A stretch of 64,000 nucleotides of DNA, taken from contig NC_089180.1 in assembly GCF_947507565.1 (NCBI RefSeq), positions 2,666,001 to 2,730,000 of the forward strand, read 5' to 3'. The stretch comes from Oscarella lobularis. Lineage: Eukaryota; Porifera; Homoscleromorpha; Homosclerophorida; Oscarellidae. Below are positions 8,501 to 19,371 of the stretch, piece after piece; the first letter of the stretch is position 1, and each line of letters begins with the position of its first letter. The notes below the pieces were generated by a model. It saw nothing but the letters and a program-made list of their open reading frames with translations. It made no database searches and was not told where the DNA came from. Both the position numbers and the translations under genes were made by a program.

Positions 8501-11500
8501 CTGCGTCGATCAAAGAGATCGTCTACAACGCGTTCGGCTTCGTGCCGTTCGCGCGTTCCCTCACAAAGTACGTACCTTTTTGATATGCCTGCGTGCATAT
8601 CCTTATGCGTCCTCCGAAGGTTGTCCGTCGATTTGACGCAGGCGGGGCGCGCTGGGGCACTCTTCCAATCGCAATACCGGGCGGCCCGCGAAATGCCCGC
8701 GAAATGCCCGCGAAACGCCGGCGACGGTCGAGCCACGAGATGAACGGAAAACGGGACAGGCGGAGGTAGACAGGGAAAGGGAGCCAGCAGCGGTCCGTAG
8801 AGTGGATAGCCCATTGGCATTTGGGGTGGAAGAGGAGGAGGGGGCGGTGGGGGAGCGTCGTTTTGAGGATTCGTATACGCCGGAATAATCTGCTTAGATA
8901 GAAATGGTCATCGTCGAGGAGCGCTATGACGTTACGCGGGTCTACCTGAACCTCCGCCGGTCGGACGTAGAACGGCTGGGTCGACGTGAATTCTGTCCAG
9001 ACGTACTGCTGCGCTGGAAGACCGGGCATCGCGCCCAAAGGAACAGAACGAGACGTCGGCGGCGGAAGAGGAGGAGGTGGAGGAGGTGGAGGGGAGCCTA
9101 CATAGAGGAAATATATGAGAAACGAAATCGGCCAGGTCTTATAATCTTTCTACGGTACGTAAACGTCTTATAATAGGGATTTGGTGTTGCTCACCTTGCA
9201 TAAGCAGTCCTTGGGGCATTCGCGAAGATTGAGTGACGAAAACATCGCTGTTTGCCGACGTTACGGCGACGTGTTGAGGTCGTACACTGTCTGCAAGACA
9301 TCAAGTTATGAAGACCACTGTACACACTTTTCGACCAGACTTTACTTGCGAAATTGATATTCACATTCGGCAACAATCCTTTTTGCCGATTACCGTCTGC
9401 ATTCACAGAACTTTCTCCCTTGGTTTCCGACTGTTTCTCTTGGAGCCAGTAAAGGGAATCGGTAGTCTCTAAATCCTGCCCGTCGGGTGATAAGGCCTCA
9501 TTGGCGCTCTTTTCGGCGTCACTGTCGAGCTGCTGAGCCACCTCGCGCAATTCCTCGTCCATAATCTTCTCCAACTGCCTCGATTTGACCTCAAATTCTA
9601 AAAATATTTATTGACAAAATAGGTCATAAAATTCTCGTGACTCGTCCCAACCCAAATCGTCCTCATTGGTCGTCTCCTCGTCGAGGAGAGGCCATTCGGA
9701 TTGAGTAGACGGAGCCCAACTTTCTCCAAGAGGCCTCCCACTCCCCACGCTATATACATGCATATTAATTAATGCCTATCTATACTACGTGCTCAATACA
9801 GACCTTCCAGGCTCTTTACTTGAGCCGCTGCTCTCTAATAATAATAATACGAGACTACTACAAAGGAAATTTCCTAAAGGGAAGCTCCCACCTTCTATAT
9901 CACTTTTCTTCCGCAACGCTTCTGGCAATTCAACTCCAGTGTCAACGATAGCGCTATTCATCGCTTCTCTGAGCAATTTCTCTTCTTCTTCCTCTTCGGA
10001 TGCGCCTTCCTGCCAGACGCTCCGCTGTGCCACGTGTCCTTGATGGGCTGTCGCCGTCAAACTTCCCAGCGTTCCAGCACTGCTGCCCATTGAAACGGGG
10101 TGCGGATACGCATTGAGATTAAATGCCATGGATAAGCGAGCCATATCGTTAAATATTTGATGCATATTCAAGGGCTCTATTAGAGGATTCTCGTGCGTTT
10201 CCGTTGGCTCTTTGGCATGAGGAGATTCCCGCTTCGCTTTGATATTTGACGTCATTTCGTCTGGCTTTGTTTCTACGACGGGTTCACTGTGTACAGTATG
10301 CAGAAAAAAATTCAAAATAGATCGTTGCGTGACGTTACAATGCGTCTATATCTACCGCTTGATCTTGCGCGCGTTGGACTGTAAGGCGGGGTTTCCCGTC
10401 TAGAGAGGTAGAAATATAAAAAAACCAAGGCAAATCAAAAAAAAGATATCGTTACCAGTTCGCGAGGCCTAAGGGGAAATACTAATATAGATACATATAG
10501 ATATAGAGATGCTTACTTGTTTGAGCCGGCTAAATGAGCGAGAGCCACTGCTTCGAATGCAACGTGCTTACTAAATACAAATACAGTCCGTGACGCTAAG
10601 ATAAGAAGAAGACTTCTACTCCTGTCATGATACCCACCCCTTCTGTATTTCTTTTTTGGTGAAACTCGCCTCGTCATCTCCTAGTTCGTGAAGAAACATG
10701 CAATCCTATACGCAGAAATATGAACGTCATAAATACACGATTGTTTTTGAACGCTGCAGGTTGTCTCACGTGCTTAAAACAGGGTCGACACTTTAGAAAA
10801 TTAGAGCAATATTTCGACGTTCCAAACGACACTCTTAAATGATAACCGTTGATAAATGTATCATTAATTGCTTTAATCGCTTTAGCAGCATCCTATAGTA
10901 TAATTCAACTAGAATCTATTTAAAAACGTCCAATTCTTCCATCTTACCTCCTTTCTTGCGTCATATGCATTTAGACTTGGGCCCTTACATCAGACAATTG
11001 CAATAAATCAAAAGATAATTCTTGTGGCCCTACTTGTGGTGGTGGGTATTCCGTCGAATTAACTGTGATGTTTCGAATTTTTCCAAATTTTCCGCAATAT
11101 TCGTACCGCTTCAGCACGTCCGGATCGGCCACGCGCGGCGGAAGACCGATAATGAAGACCAAATTCAGTCGAATGACTCTCACGCCCTCCAAATGTTTTC
11201 GATTTTCGACCGTCTGCCGTTTCTTTTCCTGACTCCATTGCTTTCGAGATTTTTGAACTCTAAAAAAGTTGTGCCATCGCGCGAAGATGCGCATGCTATG
11301 ACGTCAGAATACCGTTCAGTTGTCAAGGGAATGTATTCAGCGGGATTCTCGGGATAAAGCTAAATCATTGTAATTAATTGATGAATCAGCTAAGGAATAT
11401 TTGAATAATATTTTACTCTTCGACATGCCGGGCACAATCCGTTCTCGTTCGTGATGCCAGCAAAATCTGCACACCTGAAAACGCGCTTTTGCCCCTTCTC

Positions 11501-11681
11501 CTTTCAATTTTCGAAGGACTAACTTGATAACCGCACGTGCACGGATAGAAATTGATGTCGTCTATCTCCAATGGCTCCATGCAGAGGGGGCACTGTTCGA
11601 CGAAGGAGATGAAGGTTCGTCAGGCGGGTTTGGGAGTGCGTGAACGCTTACTTCGGGTGCTTCGTCACCGGAGGTCATCAT
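8497..11681 (-). CDS. CNOT4: CNOT4-like E3 ubiquitin ligase (RING, RRM, C3H1)
   Basis: CNOT4 is the ubiquitin ligase of the CCR4-NOT mRNA deadenylation complex. The start ATG at 11681 opens a 30-nt exon ending APE, joined to CPLCMEPLEIDDINFYPC. Further exons give VCRFCWH and ENGLCPACR (RING), YPENPAEYIPL, LVFIIGLPPRVADPDVLKR and KFGKIRNI (RRM), GTSKYCSNFLK, DCMFLHELGDDEASF (C3H1), QSNARKIKREP, and a Pro-rich C-terminus with PPPPPPPP runs. Introns are about 50-70 nt; one exon appears to be only 13 nt (near 10456-10468). In the RING the frame is broken at CATCACGAAC near 11447: about five bases, consistent with a lost copy of GCATC, are missing. The stop at 8497 overlaps the antisense SRCR relic, so the 3' end is uncertain. 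Confidence 0.85.
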
Positions 11682-11689
11682 CGAGCGTT

Positions 11690-12370
11690 TTTCGGCAATC
11701 TATAGGCGATATGGGGCTGCGAGGGCTGCGAGAATGCTTCTGGAAGCCCGCGTTGTCGATCGAGCCCGGATTGCCGAGTGCGTACTTCTGCGCAAGGTAC
11801 GCAGTGTATAGGCTACGTAGCGGGAAATATTGCGGGAAATAAGGGACTCTACAGTTTTGCAGAAACTAGACGCCGCGTTTTAGTCATTCGGCGTGTTCGC
11901 GCCGCCGCGGCCGCCGAGCCGGAAGACGAAGAGTGAACGGAAGACGAGAACGAGAGGCAGCGATCGTCGCCCGTTCCACGCGCGCGCCGTCATTCCGCCG
12001 CCTCGACCGCAACCGCTATTTCGAATGAATCGTTGATGTCGACTCGATGACGTCGTCTCGATGACGTCGTCGCGTCCGGCGGCGTCGGAGTCAGAGCCGC
12101 TGCTTTCTGGAGCGAGTTCAAAGTCGCTGTATTTATCGTTGATGAATCCGCCTTGGATAATCAAGCCGCCGAGTTTGGGAAACGACCTGTTCAATATCAG
12201 TCTCTGAGCCAGAAGAGCATATCCTTCCGCGAAAATAAATAGAGGAACTGATGTAAGTTCAAGTTCTGCATATTTATATTTTCATAAAACGCTCCCATCG
12301 CCTTAATGGTGTCATTGACAATCTTCAAACAAACAAAGCAATGACGCAGAAGAGACGCGAGCAGTGACAG
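11690..12370 (-). other. Open minus-strand stretch of unknown identity
   Basis: Between CNOT4 and the BRWD-like gene one minus-strand frame reads VPLFIFAEGYALLAQRLILN, then LGGLIIQGGFINDKYSDFEL, then an acidic and Arg/Gly-rich tail ending at 11880. A splice acceptor (AATATGCAG) precedes it. The phase does not join cleanly to the WD40 exon upstream. I do not recognise it; it could be the end of a small gene or non-coding. Confidence 0.3.
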
Positions 12371-12998
12371 CAATTCTTCCCGTACCCAAATTCGTTGGTC
12401 AACGAATCCCAATGCCAGATGCAAAGAGCGCCGCCGTCTTTTCCCGTCCATATCAGGCATCTAACAGACGGTCTCATACAACAAAATCAATACCAAGTCT
12501 CATATGTGTGTATTACTTTGCTTCGTCGATAGGCGTTGGGCAAAATTCAACCGATGTAATTCCACCTGTGTGGCCGTGGAGTACGGCTACTGGGCTTCCA
12601 TTCTTTAGATCCCACACCCGAACTGTCTGTTTCAAAGCAATGAATCGAGACAGTCACATTATTCTTTCTTCTTACTTTGTCAAGTCCTCCACTAGCCAGT
12701 AGGGTGTTCTCGTCATTGACAGATATATCAGATATATCAGCGATCACTGACTGGTGACCCCGTAGCGTCATCAATAGACGGCCGTCCGTTGATGACCAAA
12801 TCTTCACCAGGTTATCATCAGCACACTAGAATATGTATATTAATTATGATATAGCAAATGATCTAGGACGTTTTTCACAGTAAAAATGCGTCTGCCTGTC
12901 CGATCCATCAGCAAGCAATATACAGGAGCCAAATGGCCAAGAATTTTTCGATGCCAAGTGGCAAATGAGGCAGAAAAATCAACGTTCAAGTTCAATCC

Positions 12999-13130
12999 GG
13001 GTCTCTCCTGTAATAAACTACAGCGAAATTACAGGGGTTAGCCAACGGGTCTCTCCTGTAACAAACTACAGCGAAGTTACAGGGGGCTAGCTAACTCTTC
13101 TCTCCTGTAAATTAAAAGATATTGGCCAAC
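12999..13130. repeat. 48-bp direct repeat with internal palindrome
   Basis: GGGTCTCTCCTGTAA...TTACAGGGG...GCCAAC occurs twice (from 12999 and 13047) and a third degenerate start follows at 13101. CTCCTGTAA and TTACAGG form an inverted pair inside each unit. It lies in an intron of the BRWD-like gene. Confidence 0.75.
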
Positions 13131-13185
13131 CGAAGACAATTTTTGAAAATCGTCTAAGATAATTTTAAAAATCGTCTAAGACAAG

Positions 13186-13684
13186 CAGGGTCCTGCCGAG
13201 AATTTTTCAGTGTGGGAAGAAGGTCTGGAAAATTGTCCAAGACACTTTTATGAATCGTCTAAGGCAAAATTGTCTTGGACCATTTTCAAAACTGTCTTGG
13301 ACCATATTTAAAACCCTTTTAAAATCTTGAACGTTTGAACGGGAAGAAGGCAAAGGCATACGGAGAAGGCAAAGGCATACGGAGAAGGCAAAAGGCATAG
13401 GGAGAAGGAAAGGCATAGGGAGAAGGCAAAGGACATAGGAGAAGGCAAAAGGAATAGGGACAAGGCAAAGGCATAGGGAGAAGGCAAACGGCATAACGTT
13501 TTAGTAGTGTATGGGTCGGCGATAGGCGAGTGAGGGTCGGGGCCGACCCATGCCGACCCACGTGGGCAGAACCCTGGACAAGATTTTAAAATCGTCTGTG
13601 ACGATTTTTAAAATTGTCTCAGACCATTTAAAATCTCGTACTATATCTTATTCCCACACTGAAAAAATTCTCGGCAGAACCCTG
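13186..13684. mobile_element. MITE with about 34-bp terminal inverted repeats
   Basis: The left end CAGGGTCCTGCCGAGAAT (13186) and right end ATTCTCGGCAGAACCCTG (13684) are inverted copies extending through TTTTTCAGTGTGGGAA. Subterminal regions repeat the motif GTCTTAGACGATTTT in both orientations. I see no target-site duplication. It sits in an intron of the BRWD-like gene and contains a minisatellite. Confidence 0.8.
13340..13497. repeat. Minisatellite (about 18 bp) inside the MITE
   Basis: GGAGAAGGCAAAGGCATA and close variants repeat about eight to nine times. Its minus-strand translation is a low-complexity Pro/Leu/Phe repeat, not a gene. Confidence 0.88.
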
Positions 13685-14872
13685 TTATTGCGTACTTGTT
13701 ATCCACTTGGTCATGTCATTAAGAGACAGATACTCACAAGGCATCTATAAAATACATTAGGTATTAAAAGAATTAGAGAAATTTCGAAAACTAATACTGT
13801 TTGGGACTCGAAAGGAGTGAGCATTTTTTGAGGCTGGCGACTCAAATTAAAAAAGTCGCCCATCGCTCACCAGTACTATTTCTTTATAAAAATCCTCCGT
13901 CATTATGTTTCTTCGATTCGCGCTTCCACTCCACTTTTGACCAGCAAGGACGTGACCTAAACCGCGAGGTGCAATGAAAAAAAGTCAAAAGACAGACCAT
14001 CTAAAAATACTTTTACCTCGATTCAAAACTTGGCGACCAAAAAACGGTATTCTCTTTGAAGCAGCACATTCCAACGAGGAGCCCACAGCCTTCGGGTTCA
14101 TATCTTAACTAGTGGTACTGCACCCATTGATTCCGACTAACCTTGTCTGAGCAACGACTGCCTTCCGGCCCCCAAGAAACTTGAGAGGCCATCTACACTA
14201 GAAATGACCACTTCGTCCACCAGCAATGCTTCTCTCTCAACAATCCGAAATAAATGATCAGCACCAATATGCCGGAAGTCAGAGTCAGAGTTCTATCAAT
14301 AAATAAATAAATAAACAAACGCCAATTAACAATTAGTGCACGCGTCGCAGAGGCAGAAAAGTGGGAAATTCAAAGGAATCGGAGGCGTAGACTTACTCCG
14401 TGGGTCGTCAGCTCGGCGATTGAGTGCCTAGCAAAGAGAAAATGGGCGTCAACGAGGCGGCGAAACGAAGCGTGAGATGCGGCGCTTGCCTTGGCCGCCT
14501 CGGTGCACGGGCCAGTCGATTTGGCTATCAGGAAGTAGAGATCTGCAGGGTTAGGGAATTTTAGTGCGGTCGCGCGACGCGATGCAGCCGCATTTACGGC
14601 GGCTACGGCTTGCAGGAGTGCTCGCCTTTCTCCACTGAGGCCTTGCGATTGTCGGACGCCGTCCGAGAGCGCGGCGCGGCGGCCGTAGACTCGGTGTTTT
14701 CTCCTTGAGAGGTTCACCTAACGTGACGTCACGAGCGAGGTCGATAGTGGCTGATCCCTCCCCCTAAAAAAACTCGTCGTTCCTCGTCGATTGGCTGTGG
14801 AAGTCGGGCCCGACGGTGCGCGACATCTTAGACCGAAAGGCCGGTCCCGAGGAACGACGTCCAGCCGGCTTC

Positions 14873-16001
14873 ATGCGCCGATTCAGCTCGAGCATCCTCA
14901 AACAAGGTCCCACACCGAAACGCGTCGCACTCATCATGGACGGAAATCGACGATACGCGAGAAAAATGAACTTTTCTCACGTCAGCGACGGCCACGCGAT
15001 GGGATTCGAAAAATTGGCTGAGGTTGGCCTTTAGACTTTGGAATGGTGGTGCCTCGAGGTCAGTCTACGCATTGAGCATAGAGAACTTTAAGAGGTCAAA
15101 GGACGAGGTCGACGGTCTCATGGAATTGGCGAAGAAGAGCTTCTCTCGACTGATTGAGGAAGAGTGAGAAAATCTTCATTCGAAGGTCTCACGTGCTACG
15201 AGACTTTTTCTTTGTGTCTAGAGAATTGATACAAAAGCACAAAGTTTGCATTCGAATTCTTGGTGATGTGGAACTCTTACCTGTCGACGTGCAAAAGACC
15301 ATTGCCAAGGCAGTCGTCTTGTCTAGAAACAACAAGAGGTCAATAGATACGACGATCGTACCTTGGACGTTTGCGGTGAATCGTTTTCTCGTAGAGGTTT
15401 TCTGAATATTTGCATTGCCTATACATCCCGCTATGAAATGACCCAGGCGGCGAAGCAGGTCGCTTGGGGAGTAGAAGAAGGCCTGTATCCAACGTGAGCC
15501 GGATCATCCGCCCATTGACATATTATGCATTGAATTCGTTTGTTCTAAAGAGACGTATCCGAAAAATGCTTCTACACGACGGACTCGTCTGACCCAGATC
15601 TCCTCATACGGACGTCGGAAGAAGTTTGGCTAAGCGACTTCCTTCTCTGGCAGTCGTCCTATTCCTGTCTCTCGTTTCTTGACGTTTTCAATTTGGCATC
15701 TGTTTCAGGCCATCTTGCAATACCAAAGAGATTATCGCAGTATAGAGGTCTGTCTCTCTCTCTCTCACAATCGGACATCGCTGTATTCCATGGGTTTTTT
15801 CTCATCTAGGAGATGCGGTCGTCTCATTTTGCAGAAAGAGAGAAACTCTTGCACGAGTCGGACATGCAGTGTGTGCGGGCTGCCGCCGAAGATAGCAAGT
15901 CAACAGTACTGCACAGTGTAGATTCACTCATAGCCGAGTACAAAATAAATCATGAACAGCGAATTGAGTATTTTTTTATTGATCATCCAACAAAAACGTG
16001 A
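14873..16001 (+). CDS. DHDDS: DHDDS-like cis-prenyltransferase, frame broken
   Basis: DHDDS makes the long polyprenyl chain of dolichol in the ER. The ATG at 14873 gives [18 protein letters not shown] then [14 protein letters not shown], the substrate-binding Asp loop of cis-prenyltransferases. Then come [94 protein letters not shown] and a C-terminal tail ending FIDHPTKT. Introns are about 55 nt. Breaks: a 12-nt GTTGGCCTTTAG at 15023 between LAE and TLEWW, loss of four or five residues plus a frameshift near 15060, and loss of about seven residues with a frameshift near 15680. The family's usual RxG is RTSEE here, as in animal DHDDS. As read it cannot give the full enzyme. Confidence 0.8.
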
Positions 16002-16060
16002 AGCCTAAATTGTGTCCTTAATTAAAAATACTCTTCTTAGGCACTTATCTATGATGGTGA

Positions 16061-17625
16061 TTAGGATTGGGCAAAATAGGATCTGATTCTTGATTCTATC
16101 GGAGATCGGCAGATGGGGCATTCACGCACTGTCTCTGCGCAAACGTGGCAGCAAAGAATTTGCGCACAAGGAAGAAAGAGAACGTCGGCCTGCCTTTCCA
16201 TGCATATCTTGCAGAGGCGACTCTCCCTCACCTGCGCCATCTCGTCGTCTATATTCATACTCTCGGGAGGGGGTGCAGAAGGAATAGGTGAATTATTAGG
16301 TGGTGCTTCAGACGTCGCCACCTGGATCAACACTTCAAGGAACTCAGTGAAGTTCTTGTGTCCTTTACGATAAATCCTCTCTGCTAGATTGCGAGTGAAG
16401 CCCATTTCAATTGCCTTTGCAATGTAATCCAAAGGTTCAGGTGACTCCTGCTCTGGGGGTCTTTGCTGCTTGGGCTCATGCCACGGTTCGTCCTGCGCCG
16501 CCGTATCGAGACCAAAGTGTTCCATGACGAACTTGCACGCTGGAAAGTGTCGCAGATGCTCGCCCCACGCCTCGTCTCCCCGCTCCCAGCCTCGAAGTCC
16601 GCCGCCGCACGTCGCGCATCGAACCCGATCGCCTTCGCCCATGTAGCAGAACCCCGCCTCGGCGAGCGATTCAGCCGAAATGGGACTCCGCGGAGGCCAG
16701 TTCTGAAAGGTCGCCAATCTCTCCGCATAATTCGTCGACTTTTCGGCGCTCGCATTTCGAACGACAAGCGGTCCCGCTGCCCTTTCCTTCTGATGCAAGA
16801 CTGATTGAGCAAACTGGCAATTAGGCGAATGCTTTACGTGCTCTTCGACGGGCACGTCGCCGGGCATCCACTGCTCGACGTAGACGTGGCAGTTGAAGCA
16901 GCGAACGGCATCCCTTCGTCCCGTGTAATAAAAGCCGGCTTCGGCCAAGTCGTGAGGCGAAACGGGAATGCTGCGAGGCCATTTTTCGAACGTGAGAAGA
17001 CGCAATCGCTCTTTCTCTAAATAGGGCTTTCGTTCAGGGAGAGGTGACGCAGGGCGGCGTTGTGGGGTCCTTCCCAGAGGAGGTGGGTGTTTTGGCTGCT
17101 TCGTATCGGCCTTGGCAGCGACGATGGGACAGAGCGGAGAATAGAATCTGTGCTCCCCTTCGGCCGTATCTCCGGGTTTCCACAGCTTCAACTGAACGTG
17201 GCACACATGGCATTCGACCATATCCCTTGGCCCGTGAAGTAGAATCCGGCTTTCGCTAGTTCGACGGGTTTTATCGGGCAGTCGCGCGGCCATTTGAACG
17301 ATTTCTTCCGAAATGTCGCCAGTCGACCAGCTTCGCTGCTCATATCATCGACATCGACATCGCCCCCTTTAGCCGCCGCCATGTTGGATCGAGATCGAAC
17401 GATAGGGCACTCGGGTGACGCTTCTGCGTGCTTTCTCTGCATATCTTATCCTGGACGACACATTTCGAAGAGTCGCTTGCAAGCAAAACAACGCCCTTGG
17501 TCGCGGATCCCAGTGTAGTAAAAGCCCTCCTTCGCCAGATCGTCCGGCTTTAGTGGAGATTTGCTCGGCCAATGTCGAAAAGACCGCAGTCTTTCCTTTT
17601 CGTGAGAATAGTCGGCCATCGCCAT
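16061..17625 (-). CDS. IAP-family protein: four BIRs, UBA, RING
   Basis: Inhibitor-of-apoptosis proteins bind caspases through BIR domains and ubiquitinate through a RING. From a likely start at 17625 (MAMADYSHEKERLRSF) there are four BIRs: CFACKRLFEMC, CHVCHVQLKLWKPGD, CFNCHVYVEQWMPGD and CATCGGGLRGWERGD mark their zinc cores. A UBA-like helix set (AIEMGFTRNLAERIYRKG) and a C-terminal RING (CKICMERQADVLFLPCAQ ... CPICR) follow. No introns. Oddities: BIR1 has an in-frame TAA where PGD is expected (about 17448) and Cys for the conserved Trp; BIR2 has a one-base frameshift near 17235; the RING has PCAQ instead of PCGH. XIAP/cIAP proteins have three BIRs, so four is unusual. Confidence 0.85.
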
Positions 17626-17888
17626 CGAAATCTAGTCCGGGCCGGGAACAAGCCACGTGTAGTGTGAAATAGACGAAATTCTTTCTGTCAGCTGACGGTC
17701 TCTTCCGTATCTGCTCTTGTCTCTCTAATGCCACGAGAACGTACTACGCGGTTCTGAAAAAAAATCATCTGATTTCAAGTGCAGGTATGATCGATCGATC
17801 GATGACCTTCACTATGTTGCTATCCCTTTTTTCATGCAATTTATTGGTATAAAAATTAGAATACACATGTTTTTAATCTGATGCAGTT

Positions 17889-19371
17889 TTAAGTTCTCGA
17901 ACGCGACACGGGCGGCTGATACAGAGGCCCTCCCTGACTCGCCTCCTCTTCGAACTCCATATTATCAGCCATAGTCTGTTCAATGCACGCTTTCAGAACG
18001 ACGTCGCTCATCGGCTGATAGTCGTTTAGGCCTCTCGGCGGACAGATGAGCGACGGGCCGAAATTGACGGACACGGCGACGTTCTTGTAGAGCGAAACGG
18101 CCGGGTAATAAGTCCCGTCGAAAATGTCCTCCCAAGCCACGCCCTGCGATACGCCGTTCTTGAAACATTCGATGCGACTACCGGGTAACGGTTTGAGCGC
18201 TTTCACCGCCTTCTCGACCCAATCCTTTCGTTCGAAATAGAGAAAATTTTTGAACTTGATCAGTGCGTCGTCCTTGTGAGTGAGCGGCAAGATTGGACGC
18301 TCGTCCGCCGACCGTTTTGGAAGATAGATAAAGAAGCCGAGCACGTCGCCCGCAACTCTGATGAAATCGCGTTCCCCTCTTACTCCGCCACGAATACCCA
18401 AACTTATCGTAGCCCAGCGGCGCCTGAAGATTTCCGTACGCCTGCGAGCATCGGGACCCATCTCCTTGATGACGACTTCGAAATACCAAGCGCCTCGTCG
18501 CACGCCGTGCGTCGCTCTCGCCGTTCACGCTCATTCGATCGTCGGACATCTTCAACTGCGACGCTCGATCGTTCATCGACAGCATCACGGATTCCGGCAA
18601 GACGCGTCCATAGAGTCGAGCCGGCACCGCCTTGCCGACGTACGTCTCAAGATCGTCTTCCACGTGGGGATCCAATTCGGCGAGCGCGTATCGATTGTTG
18701 AACGGATGCTCGAGGGGAAAGCCGTGTGCCGGCAATTTTTGCGCCGACACCGTCGACACGTCGCCTCTAGTTCGCTTCGAGGACGACGATTGGCTGCCGC
18801 CGCCGCCGCCGGCTGCTCCTCCCTCGAGTGAGCCGCCACGTCGCTTTCCGGCTCCTTCACCTTTTTTTCGCGTTGGTGCGCGTCTTTTTTCTGCTGGTGC
18901 TGGTGCTGGTGCTGGTGCTGGTGCTGGAGCTATTGCTGACGCTGTAGTGGTGTTGCTTAGGGATCGAGATGTTGCATCAGCTGATGGAGGTTCTGGTGCT
19001 GGTTTCGGTGGCACTGGCGCTTGATCGTTCATTGACTGAGGCGAAGAAAGAATCTGTATGCTCGATTCATCTCTCTCTTTTGTTCCTGTTAGTTCTCTTT
19101 CTTTTGCTTCTTCATCATGTGCGTCGTTCGATTGAGAATCGTCGAGATTTTGCTGACGAGTGTTTGATAGTGGCGCCTCCGATAGCGGATGTTTGCCTGC
19201 GTTGCCTGCGACGTCCATAGACTCCATTTCGAGACGAGGACGGGATGAAAAACGCAGTTTTGTGCTTTTGCCCCGGGAACTTTCCCACTTCCCGTATAAC
19301 ATTTTCTTCGCGATGTCTTCGGGCAATTGGTGCTTGATCGAGAGCGATCCTGGCGTTTTTTCGGAACTCAT
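17889..19371 (-). pseudogene. ASH2L: ASH2L-like SPRY protein with three frame breaks
   Basis: ASH2L is a core subunit of SET1/MLL H3K4 methyltransferase complexes. The minus frame has an Ala/Pro repeat (PAPAPAPAPAPA), then SAQKLPAHGFPLEHPFNN and SMNDRASQLKMSDDRMSVNG, then SPRY blocks in other frames: GVRRGAWYFEVVIKEMGP, GNLQAPLGYDKFGYSWRSK, GDVLGFFIYLP, DDALIKFKNFLYFE and SVNFGPSLICPP. Breaks lie near 18515, 18443 and 18356; each lacks roughly 5-9 residues compared with animal ASH2L. The N-terminal PHD-like/winged-helix region is absent. The annotated 5' end overlaps the first exon of UCHL5 on the other strand; an internal ATG (MLYGKWESS, about 19302) may be the real start. Confidence 0.85.

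Larger units (their letters stand above)
12375..14717 (-). pseudogene. BRWD/PHIP-like gene, N-terminal part only
   Basis: Exons in order on the minus strand give ADLYFLIAKSTGPCTEAAK, HIGADHLFRIVEREALLVDE with FLGAGRQSLLRQ, then WD40 repeats: [67 protein letters not shown] and LCIWHWDSLTNEFG. This is the N-terminal order of BRWD1/BRWD3/PHIP, chromatin readers with eight WD40 repeats and tandem bromodomains. Here only about three repeats exist; the rest and both bromodomains are missing and CNOT4 begins 0.7 kb downstream. One intron carries a MITE. I call it a truncated gene; a short expressed form cannot be excluded. The start codon is not certain. Confidence 0.75.

Noticed and set aside
13207-13561. 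Pro/Leu/Phe-rich open frames
   Set aside because: Produced by the 18-bp minisatellite within a MITE.
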